Positions 35,298 through 42,636 of a stretch of 64,000 bases of DNA are shown piece after piece. The stretch comes from a virus. The notes below the pieces were generated by a model. That model had not been told where the DNA came from, searched no databases, and saw nothing but the letters and a program-made list of their open reading frames with translations. The stretch is from the IMG/VR virus record IMGVR_UViG_3300030099_008323, positions 122,104 to 186,103 of that record, one strand, 5' to 3'. Within the stretch, counting starts at the first letter, position 1, and each line of letters starts with the position of its first letter. A program made the position numbers and the translations under genes.

Positions 35298-35523
35298 ATT
35301 TAGACCCCGATCGTTTTTTTATTTTCTTTTCAACTCTTTGTAGGCGTTTCATAATCTTTTTTTGTTGATTTTTTACATTTACAGAATCTTTTTTATGAAC
35401 TACTTTTACAATCTTAGGCGTTGCGGCTACAACTATTAAAGAATTTATAAAAATACTAACAGCAAAAAATAAAAAAGAACAAAAAAGATATTTATTAAGA
35501 ATTTTTTTGCTACACGTTAGCAC
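35287..35523 (-). CDS. Membrane protein with basic coiled coil, candidate spanin/holin
   Basis: 78 residues from a GTG start with GGAGG 9 nt upstream. Transmembrane segment at about 12-33 (LFCSFLFFAVSIFINSLIVV), then a strongly basic helix (KIMKRLQRVEKKIKKR). Could be the inner-membrane component of a lysis pair with the overlapping 77-residue protein. Confidence 0.55.
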   Translation of the reverse strand: MLTCSKKILNKYLFCSFLFFAVSIFINSLIVVAATPKIVKVVHKKDSVNVKNQQKKIMKRLQRVEKKIKKRSGSKYEQ

Positions 35524-35569
35524 TTTACGATTCCTCCGACTTATTTAAATAGTCCCCAGAAATACAATT

Positions 35570-35773
35570 ATGCAAGATATAAACCCCGGCGATATAGTAA
35601 CACTTAAAGGTCTCAGCAAACAAAAAGAAAAACCCCTTGGAATTGTTAAAAGAAAGCTAGATAGAAAAACTTTTGAAATATTTTGGATTAACGAGGGAAT
35701 AGCAACAAGATTTGCTTTAGTTGATATGGCTAAATCTCATAGATTAGAAATTATTAGCCAAGCTGCTCAATAA
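35570..35773 (+). CDS. GDLV-family small beta-barrel protein (outlier copy)
   Basis: 67 residues. PGDIVTLKG near the start, PLGIVKRKL in the middle and SHRLEIIS at the end match the layout of the small-protein array at 53-63 kb, 20 kb away and on the other strand. No obvious ribosome binding site. Its 3' end overlaps the amidase gene by 20 bp tail to tail. Confidence 0.65.
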   Translation: MQDINPGDIVTLKGLSKQKEKPLGIVKRKLDRKTFEIFWINEGIATRFALVDMAKSHRLEIISQAAQ

Positions 35774-36602
35774 TATCCTTCAAATCTAGACCGGCACAAT
35801 CAATTTTATTCCTTGTTAGATGATAGTGACAAACTACACCTTTGTATTTTCCCTTAGAGGCTTCTGGTACAACTCCATTGTTTGTCATGTTTTCATTAAT
35901 CATTGGTGTTTGAAGGGGAATATTGTAGTGTCCACACAAAACTTCAATTAGTTTTTTGTAAGCTTCAATTTGTATCCTATAATACCCTAAGTGCGGTTTA
36001 AGCCTGATGCCGTGAACTTTACTGTCTTTGCAAATCGGTCTAGGCCCGAAACCTCTTTTTTGATACCAGTCTTGATATTTTGTATAATAAGCATTTGAAA
36101 AATCAACACCAATAGAGTATTTGTTAACTTTTCCTGCATGCCAGGCAACATGGTTTGTATCAACATATTGATGGATCACACCATCATTGTCAATACAAAA
36201 ATGTGTAGATATTTTTCTCGCCTGTAAAACACGCTTACACCTTTCTGCAGACGTTGTTGCATCCCAGTGTGTAACAATCATATTTGGATTTCTCTCACGT
36301 CTCCATTTTCTGTAACAATTAGAAGGCATTAAATCTTGCTTAACATCCCACTCAATATCAACTTGTTGTCCGTTGATTAGTAAATAATTATCTGATTCTT
36401 GTAAATCTCGCTCAGCCAACAATCTTCTAAATGTATTAGGACCAACTTTGCCATCTACACTTAAATCATGTAACATTTGAAAATGTTTGATACTTTGTAT
36501 TAAATCAGAATTAATATCATGTATATTGGGGTTAAGCCAAGACGGATGCCACCCATATTTTTTCGATGATCTTTTATTGTAATTAATTAATAACCATTCC
36601 AT
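35754..36602 (-). CDS. Endolysin: peptidoglycan-binding domain plus amidase_2
   Basis: 282 residues. Residues 20-75 form a PG-binding_1 domain (IKHFQMLHDLSVDGKVGPNTFRRL without gap is residues 37-60); residues about 95-280 are an N-acetylmuramoyl-L-alanine amidase of the T7-lysozyme/PGRP type with zinc ligands in VTHWDAT, AWHAGK and CHYHLTRNKIDCAG. It cleaves the bond between MurNAc and L-Ala. No signal peptide, so a holin is needed; two membrane proteins follow directly. Confidence 0.9.
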   Translation of the reverse strand: MEWLLINYNKRSSKKYGWHPSWLNPNIHDINSDLIQSIKHFQMLHDLSVDGKVGPNTFRRLLAERDLQESDNYLLINGQQVDIEWDVKQDLMPSNCYRKWRRERNPNMIVTHWDATTSAERCKRVLQARKISTHFCIDNDGVIHQYVDTNHVAWHAGKVNKYSIGVDFSNAYYTKYQDWYQKRGFGPRPICKDSKVHGIRLKPHLGYYRIQIEAYKKLIEVLCGHYNIPLQTPMINENMTNNGVVPEASKGKYKGVVCHYHLTRNKIDCAGLDLKDIIEQLG

Positions 36603-36606
36603 TACA

Positions 36607-37158
36607 TCAACCTCTCAATCTTATATATATTTTTTTATTTTCATCGCTTTCAGTACCAAGAGTCATTTGAATTGATTTTAAATATGGCTTAGATAAGCTG
36701 CCTTTAGAATTAAAATCATTTATTTGTTGCATTGAAAAAAAACCATATTCTGTGTGTTCATCGCTAAGCTTTACCTCGCCACCACCAAATGCAGCCTGAA
36801 AAAATACTTTGTTGCCGTGGTTGTAATGAAGCGCTTTTGGTTCAAACACATTAAGTCCTGTTTCTTCGAACACCTCTCTTTCCAAAGCAGACAAAATATT
36901 CTCGTCGCTTTTCATATGTCCACCAGGCAAATCCCAGCCCATATCATTTTTTAATAAAAGTACTTTTCCATTTCTGTGCATAACAACTTTAACTGATTTT
37001 GATAGATCCTCTCCGGTTGCTTGTTGTTTGTCTGCTGGATATATATTTTTAACATATCCTAAATTATTTCCAATTGTTCCAGCTAGGCTCGGGCGATCTC
37101 CACCAAAATATGTGAGTTCATTAATATAGCCCCTCCAACTTTCAAATAATTTTTTCAT
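36607..37158 (-). CDS. Tagged Nudix hydrolase (KLFE-W tag)
   Basis: 183 residues. N-terminal tag MKKLFESWRGYINEL, then a Nudix fold with the box GHMKSDENILSALEREVFEE (followed by TGL), matching Gx5Ex7REUxEExGU. Nudix enzymes hydrolyse NDP-X compounds (ADP-ribose, NADH, ADP-sugars, capped RNA). The shared tag suggests that this enzyme is packaged and delivered with the DNA, where it could act on host nucleotides or defence signals at once after entry. That delivery is inference. Confidence 0.85.
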   Translation of the reverse strand: MKKLFESWRGYINELTYFGGDRPSLAGTIGNNLGYVKNIYPADKQQATGEDLSKSVKVVMHRNGKVLLLKNDMGWDLPGGHMKSDENILSALEREVFEETGLNVFEPKALHYNHGNKVFFQAAFGGGEVKLSDEHTEYGFFSMQQINDFNSKGSLSKPYLKSIQMTLGTESDENKKIYIRLRG

Positions 37159-37161
37159 ATG

Positions 37162-38472
37162 CTATTTTATCTCTTCAGGTGGCCCGGTGAAGGTGTAGGA
37201 TGAATTCTCAAGTTTTCTAATAGCCGGTATTACTTCATCGTATAGCTCTTTTACTCTTTTTCTAGCATTCTTATATCCTATTTTTGCAGATTCATAGTTT
37301 TTTTCCCAGTTTTTCTTCTCATTTTTATCAGTGCTAGGGTCATCGACATCAGGCTTAGCAATATTTTTTTTGTCACTAATGTATTTTTTTACATTTTCAT
37401 CAATGCCATATAATCTTACATGGAAGTGGTGAAAATGATTTTTTTCATGCCTAACTTTTGTCCCAAATATTTTTCTACTCAGCCACCTTTTTGATCTTTT
37501 TCCTGCTTTGATATCCTGCTTAAGCTTTTGTTTAATAGCAGCAATAATTTTTTCATCTATAAATATATACTCAACTATAAATTCTGTGCCTGCGCCCGGA
37601 CCATACAAGCAATGCGCTATGAAATTTATACATGCATCAATATCAATTTTTGATACGTCCCTACCTAGATTATCAAAATTCCAAGACTCTTTAGAGCCTC
37701 TTCTTTTATCTGAAACACTCATTTTTACTTTTCTTGTCGGTACGTATCCCTTTAAAGGCACATCACCTGTTATTTCTTTTCCTTTGAATTCTTGTTCCGA
37801 TAAAGTTGGTACTGACATATCAACGTCTAGACCCCATCTATGACTGCCATGGCCGTAGATCTTTGTACCTAGCTTATATCTACCGATATCTAGTTTGGAT
37901 ATGTCTTCAACAAACCATGGCGCATATTTTGCAACAGATGGGTTTACTTCAAGACTATTTAAAAACCTTATCATAGTTGGCCATCCCCATCTTCTATTGT
38001 TAGCTTCTTTCACTTCAACGACACTATTACCATTAAATTTTTTCAGGCCGGCCTTTGAGAATTCCTTTGGTGTTGGTAATGATGGTGGCGAGGTAAAGCT
38101 TGATAATTTTGCTGCAGCAAATTCTAGATACCTTAAATCGTCCTCCATCAACAGATATTTGTCTTGTACAACTCTTGCTATATCACTAGGATCAAGAAAT
38201 CCACGTATGTAGTACGATAATTCAACTGATTTCTTAACAAACTCCTCTCCTAGGCCTTTATCTTTTGCTTGTGATAAATACCACTTCCTAGCACGAACAT
38301 TACTCATAGCCCGGGCAACTTCCATAACCGCCTCAACATAATGATCTTCTGTGGGTTTATCTGGTGGTAGCTTTCCTAGTTTTGGATGATTTATTCCCTT
38401 AAGAGTTTTTGCTAGTGAAGAGTTATTTTGCTCTCCTATATAGGCGCGCCAATTTTCAAATAGTTTTTGCAT
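37162..38472 (-). CDS. Tagged MepA-like murein endopeptidase (M74/LAS)
   Basis: 436 residues. Tag MQKLFENWRAYIGEQ, helical middle, then an LAS-type zinc peptidase core: GHGSHRWGLDVDM (HxxGxDxD) and NHFHHFHVRLYG. MepA cuts D-Ala-mDAP cross-links. As a tagged protein it could be a virion enzyme that opens the wall during entry rather than a lysis enzyme, although it lies next to the endolysin. C-terminal 75 residues are a charged helix. Confidence 0.8.
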   Translation of the reverse strand: MQKLFENWRAYIGEQNNSSLAKTLKGINHPKLGKLPPDKPTEDHYVEAVMEVARAMSNVRARKWYLSQAKDKGLGEEFVKKSVELSYYIRGFLDPSDIARVVQDKYLLMEDDLRYLEFAAAKLSSFTSPPSLPTPKEFSKAGLKKFNGNSVVEVKEANNRRWGWPTMIRFLNSLEVNPSVAKYAPWFVEDISKLDIGRYKLGTKIYGHGSHRWGLDVDMSVPTLSEQEFKGKEITGDVPLKGYVPTRKVKMSVSDKRRGSKESWNFDNLGRDVSKIDIDACINFIAHCLYGPGAGTEFIVEYIFIDEKIIAAIKQKLKQDIKAGKRSKRWLSRKIFGTKVRHEKNHFHHFHVRLYGIDENVKKYISDKKNIAKPDVDDPSTDKNEKKNWEKNYESAKIGYKNARKRVKELYDEVIPAIRKLENSSYTFTGPPEEIK

Positions 38473-38473
38473 A

Positions 38474-38923
38474 CTATAGATCTCCAGATCTTACTGCCTC
38501 AAATTTATATTGACTCTCACATGAATAAGCTACGCTAAATCGCTGCATGACTGCTGATAAATCACCAAATAGCTGTTCTGAATTTTCTGTTGCACTCCCT
38601 ACAGTCCAATTAAGTTTCATTATCCACTCTCCATCGTCACAATAAAAAATAGATTCTGTAGCACAAATTTCACCATTCCAGTAATCCTCTCTTAACTCGC
38701 AACCAAAACGATCATTAATAATTACAACACCTTCGTCAATTTTAACATCTAGCTCCCCTAGTCTTCCACAGTCGCCACTAATTTCCCTAGTAACCATTTT
38801 ATATAACCCAGTTTGATCTTCTTGACTGGCTACACAATCATCTATAATATTTGTGCCTGTGCACATTATCATAAAATTACCAGCCAACACAATCAGGAGT
38901 AAAATTTTAAATATTTCTTTCAT
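38474..38923 (-). CDS. Secreted or lipoprotein, function unknown
   Basis: 149 residues. Signal peptide (IFKILLLIVLAGNFMIMC) with a weak lipobox. The mature part has five further Cys residues and beta-rich sequence. No family recognised. It opens a run of four exported or membrane proteins downstream of the tagged endopeptidase in position. Confidence 0.6.
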   Translation of the reverse strand: MKEIFKILLLIVLAGNFMIMCTGTNIIDDCVASQEDQTGLYKMVTREISGDCGRLGELDVKIDEGVVIINDRFGCELREDYWNGEICATESIFYCDDGEWIMKLNWTVGSATENSEQLFGDLSAVMQRFSVAYSCESQYKFEAVRSGDL

Positions 38924-38942
38924 AATAATAAATAGTCAATTA

Positions 38943-39212
38943 TTACTTAAAAACTTTTTCTTTAGCTGTCTCAAGAAGCTTGGGTAAAAAACTTTTTTTA
39001 AGCTTCATAAGCCTACCAAATTTTACCCTGTCTCTAGCGTCTGTATAAAGTGTCGTAGGTTTTTTTATCTCGCCATCAATTATTTGATCACTAAAATCAT
39101 AGAATTTTGACTTTGGTTGCTTACTTAATACCTCCGGACAAAACCATGGTAATAGCAGCGAAAAAATAGCTGCTATTGCCAAAATTATAATTAATTTACT
39201 CAGTTTACTCAT
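38943..39212 (-). CDS. Small N-terminally anchored membrane protein
   Basis: 89 residues with a single hydrophobic helix at about 5-23 (LIIILAIAAIFSLLLPWF) and a basic soluble tail. Good AAGGAG ribosome site upstream. No family recognised; its place between two exported proteins suggests an envelope role. Confidence 0.6.
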   Translation of the reverse strand: MSKLSKLIIILAIAAIFSLLLPWFCPEVLSKQPKSKFYDFSDQIIDGEIKKPTTLYTDARDRVKFGRLMKLKKSFLPKLLETAKEKVFK

Positions 39213-39224
39213 ATGTTTCTCCTT

Positions 39225-39830
39225 TTAAATATTAAAAGCCCGCATCATTCTCCTTGCACTGATAATCATCGCTGAGTGCGCAGGCGTCCAGCCACGATAC
39301 TTATGGCCCTCATGATCAGCGTCATACGTACCAAATTTAGCCTTAAGGGCTAGATGCACTAATTCATGTGTAAGAGAACTTTCAGATATTTTATAATCGT
39401 ATCCTCTCCAGACCCAAATTATATTCTGTCCTTCAACCTTACCAATTATTGTTCGTGAAGTAAACAGCTCTCCATTTAAAGAAAATCCTTTATTACTTAC
39501 TTTTTTACTATTGCCCCAACGTATCATAACTTTCTGTAGCATACCTCGTACAGCAAAGTCTCTGTCACCAAAATATTCAACCCACTTGTGGTAAAAGATC
39601 ATTAGAGCTAGGGCTGTTTTATGTTTTGGATAAATATTACAGTTTGGCATTATTTGACTAGCATTTTCAAAAAACGGAATTATAATCATTTGAGGCATTT
39701 TTTCATCAGGCATACATAAAGAATTTTTGTATAATTTTTTATTATCATTTGTAAAAAAAACATTAGGGCCATGTCCTGAACATGTGACACAAAAACTTAA
39801 AGCCAATAAAAATATTATTTTTCTTAACAA
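39225..39830 (-). CDS. Exported HELVH metallopeptidase
   Basis: 201 residues. Signal peptide ending near FCVTC (possible lipobox). The C-terminal half has LTHELVHLALKAKFG (HExxH), followed by GHKYRGWTPAH as possible additional ligands. Likely a periplasmic zinc peptidase. Role unknown; processing of envelope proteins or superinfection exclusion would be possibilities. Confidence 0.68.
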   Translation of the reverse strand: MLRKIIFLLALSFCVTCSGHGPNVFFTNDNKKLYKNSLCMPDEKMPQMIIIPFFENASQIMPNCNIYPKHKTALALMIFYHKWVEYFGDRDFAVRGMLQKVMIRWGNSKKVSNKGFSLNGELFTSRTIIGKVEGQNIIWVWRGYDYKISESSLTHELVHLALKAKFGTYDADHEGHKYRGWTPAHSAMIISARRMMRAFNI

Positions 39831-39842
39831 ACACTGAGTCTC

Positions 39843-40070
39843 CTAGCATTCTGCTTTTTTCTTGGTTACCATAAGGGCTCTAGTTACAACATCAGCTTTT
39901 AGGTCTTCTAAAATATGCGAAAAATTTTCAATATCTGATTTTGTTATTTCATCCATCATTGCCCAAAGAGAATCAACTTCATCTTTCAATAGTTCATTCT
40001 CTTTTTTAGCTTTCTTAATTTGTTCCTCAAGCGATTCAATTTCTTTTTGCAGTTTATCTAAATTTTTCAT
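39843..40070 (-). CDS. Small coiled-coil protein
   Basis: 75 residues, nearly all heptads: KLQKEIESLEEQIKKAKKE and onwards, then DSLWAMMDEITKSDIENF. Starts on the stop codon of the VWA lipoprotein (TAATG), so translation is coupled. Probably a multimerising partner; no family recognised. Confidence 0.6.
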   Translation of the reverse strand: MKNLDKLQKEIESLEEQIKKAKKENELLKDEVDSLWAMMDEITKSDIENFSHILEDLKADVVTRALMVTKKKAEC

Positions 40071-41968
40071 TAATTTTCATCCTTACATATCTCATCTAAG
40101 ATCTTCATCAAACTATTATACATTGTAGTTGGGTTGTTTGACAACAAGAACCATTCTCCGCCTCCGGCATCAGATAATTGCTCCCATTTTTGCTTATCAG
40201 ATCCTGATCTAGAAAAAGTATATAACTTAAGTTGCGATGTTGTTCCCAAGGCGCTTTTAACATCATCTAGTTCTAGAACGGGATCCATATAGCTTTGAGG
40301 GTCCTCATCGCTAAACACAATTATTATCTTTTCGACGCCGGGACGCCAATTAACATTAAAATTTTGAAGGGGTGGTTCCGACTCAACCACCTGAACCCCA
40401 GTGCCTGTTTGGTAAACCAAGCCTTGCCAATTTAAATCTATTATAGGATATATCAAATTTGAAGAAATATTATGTATCGATAAATATATTGCATCTAACA
40501 ACATTTCACGCATGCCATTCATTCCATTAGGACTAGAATCCAGCCCAGACATAGAATTTAAAAATTCTGTAAATCCTGTCAAATTCTGTACCATCTCAAG
40601 TCTTTCATAAAAAAGAGGACCTGTTGGCGAAGGCGCAGGCCCTCTTAGCATTCCCCATTGTAAAACTTCTTCATCACTAAAGTCTGCAGCAAATTTATTT
40701 AAAGCAATCATTACAGCATTTATCTCATCACCCATAGACCCAGACCAATCAACAATAAAAAGAATATCAGTTTCTTTCATTTTTTCGCCGTAGTCAGTTA
40801 CACCATCACAGTCATCATCAATTCCATTGCAAATTTCATTTTGCGGTGTTACTTCGCCTAGACACATACCACCAACAAACTGACCAAGTTCATCCCAATT
40901 ACCCCAAGAGCCGGCATCACAAACCATCTCTCCAGGCTCACATATTCCAACAGAAGCTGTTTCTAGAGGTCCTGTATAACATCCAGAAATTAAATTTTCA
41001 TCGACTAGTTGATTACAATTATCGTCAAAATTATTACATTTTTCATCTTCAAGTGGGATACCAACAAAAGGATCACACGAAGCAGGATCTTGTAATTCAG
41101 GAGGTAACCAGTAACAAAGAGCGTAACAAGGGGTTGTTATAATTTCTGCGCATTGTGTATCGACACATTCGCATGTTTTAAAACCTTGGCCACAAATAAG
41201 TGGGCTCTCTTCGCAGGGAAACAAAGTACCAACGTCTTGTATTGTACACGTGCACTCTAGCCCTTCATCAATTTGATTATCACAATCGTTATCAAACCCG
41301 TCACATATTTCATTTTGAGGTTGTTTTGCCGTGCAAGAAATCCAATTTCCATCATCACATACCTCATAGCCATTACCGCAAACAGTAGAACATGACTGAA
41401 TTAAATCTTCATCAGTCTCACCGTTACAATCATTGTCTACCCCATCACAAACTTCAGGAGGGACAATTCCGCATTCACCACAAACATTTAATTGATTTTC
41501 ATCAATCAAATCATCACAGTCATCATCGATGCCGTTACAAGATTCCTCATAACATTCTGTTACACAATCAGTGTACTGTATCTTGCCTTTGTTGCACACT
41601 TTATCTTGTGTGCCAGGATATCCGTCATCTGTTGTACATTCTAAAGACGCAATCAAATATTGTGTTGGATCGCACTCCATATGCTCTGTACAGGGTGTCT
41701 CTGAATGAAGTGTAGGAGGATCTTCACAAACATTCATACAAATTTCTTTTTGCCATATAGAGTCTAGTGGAGGACAAAAATACATTTTACATTCAATGCA
41801 TTCAGGACCATTAGTATCTGGTGTATCTTCCCATGGAATAATTTCTGGCTCTTCCACTACGCCAGCATTAGAGTCTAGATCTTCAGTCCCGGCGCTCCCG
41901 TCATTCGCAGTACTGCAGCCATATTGCAACACAACCAATGCTAAAAAAGCCACCAATAACTGCTTCAT
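40070..41968 (-). CDS. Lipoprotein with MopE-like repeats and VWA domain
   Basis: 632 residues. Lipobox LQYGC at residues 14-18. Residues about 120-400 contain repeated EICDGFDNDCDNQIDEGL-type motifs, the Cys/Asp repeat known from MopE-like proteins and abundant in Myxococcota. A C-terminal von Willebrand A domain follows with MIDAS-like DWSGSMG and a later IVFSDEDPQS. Likely displayed on the cell or virion surface and binding metal or a partner. Unusual in a phage; suggests transfer from its host. Confidence 0.82.
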   Translation of the reverse strand: MKQLLVAFLALVVLQYGCSTANDGSAGTEDLDSNAGVVEEPEIIPWEDTPDTNGPECIECKMYFCPPLDSIWQKEICMNVCEDPPTLHSETPCTEHMECDPTQYLIASLECTTDDGYPGTQDKVCNKGKIQYTDCVTECYEESCNGIDDDCDDLIDENQLNVCGECGIVPPEVCDGVDNDCNGETDEDLIQSCSTVCGNGYEVCDDGNWISCTAKQPQNEICDGFDNDCDNQIDEGLECTCTIQDVGTLFPCEESPLICGQGFKTCECVDTQCAEIITTPCYALCYWLPPELQDPASCDPFVGIPLEDEKCNNFDDNCNQLVDENLISGCYTGPLETASVGICEPGEMVCDAGSWGNWDELGQFVGGMCLGEVTPQNEICNGIDDDCDGVTDYGEKMKETDILFIVDWSGSMGDEINAVMIALNKFAADFSDEEVLQWGMLRGPAPSPTGPLFYERLEMVQNLTGFTEFLNSMSGLDSSPNGMNGMREMLLDAIYLSIHNISSNLIYPIIDLNWQGLVYQTGTGVQVVESEPPLQNFNVNWRPGVEKIIIVFSDEDPQSYMDPVLELDDVKSALGTTSQLKLYTFSRSGSDKQKWEQLSDAGGGEWFLLSNNPTTMYNSLMKILDEICKDEN

Positions 41969-41979
41969 AACCTAAACCC

Positions 41980-42270
41980 TCATGGACCCCACTTATTAAA
42001 CAAATATCCCTTCACGTCAATTTCTTCGGTATCCTCTAGATTTTTTTGATATTCTGAGTCTAAAAACAAAGAGGCGAGAGATTTACCTGCCTTGTAAGAT
42101 GAAGAAAATTCTTCTTTTAATTTCTTACTATAACCATATTCAGCTCTAAAAGATGGATTGAGTTTCCACTTGCCTGACCAAACGTTCAATTTTACAGATC
42201 CAATAAATTGATCTTGCACATAGATCTCGTTTTCAACTCCATCATTTATTTCTTTAAAGCTTATTTTCAT
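41980..42270 (-). CDS. Small hypothetical protein
   Basis: 96 residues, beta-rich N-terminus (FIGSVKLNVWSGKWKLNP) and helical C-terminus. The sequence around SFRAEYGYSKKLKEEFSSSYKAGK looks like a family of small phage proteins I cannot name. Starts inside an AT-rich divergent region opposite the 100-residue plus-strand gene. Confidence 0.55.
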   Translation of the reverse strand: MKISFKEINDGVENEIYVQDQFIGSVKLNVWSGKWKLNPSFRAEYGYSKKLKEEFSSSYKAGKSLASLFLDSEYQKNLEDTEEIDVKGYLFNKWGP

Positions 42271-42331
42271 ATTAATAACTAGTTTCTATATTGTTCCTAT
42301 AATGAATTTTATTTATATTTAAGGAGAAAAC

Positions 42332-42634
42332 ATGAATTATAGGCTTATTCACAGAGGTGATAAAGACTTTGAACCTACATTAGATTTTTTAGAAAAAAAA
42401 TACTTTCATAATGGCGGCGGCCCAGACGCAGAAGAAATTTGGAATAAATGCAAACAAGAAGTTAAAGAAGATGGGTGGGTGAGTTTTTACGGGACTAATT
42501 CACAAGTATCGAACTTAATCAAAAGAAATAGAATAGGAATTAAAGCTGTTAGATACGATAAAGACGGCGCAGAATTGTTTTATGATTCAAAACATGTAAA
42601 GTCTTTTTTTACAATGGTTAAGATTAGAAAATAA
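42332..42634 (+). CDS. Small hypothetical protein
   Basis: 100 residues, plus strand, with AAGGAG 6 nt before the ATG. Mixed alpha/beta sequence (DGWVSFYGTNSQVSNLIKRN ends in a helix). It stands alone between leftward operons, preceded by a TATAAT box about 30 nt upstream of the ATG, so it likely has its own promoter. Family not recognised. Confidence 0.65.
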   Translation: MNYRLIHRGDKDFEPTLDFLEKKYFHNGGGPDAEEIWNKCKQEVKEDGWVSFYGTNSQVSNLIKRNRIGIKAVRYDKDGAELFYDSKHVKSFFTMVKIRK

Positions 42635-42636
42635 AT

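Noticed and set aside
40846-41715. Three plus-strand ORFs rich in His, Tyr and Gln
   Set aside because: Antisense shadows of the Cys/Asp repeats of the VWA lipoprotein; composition is explained by complementarity.
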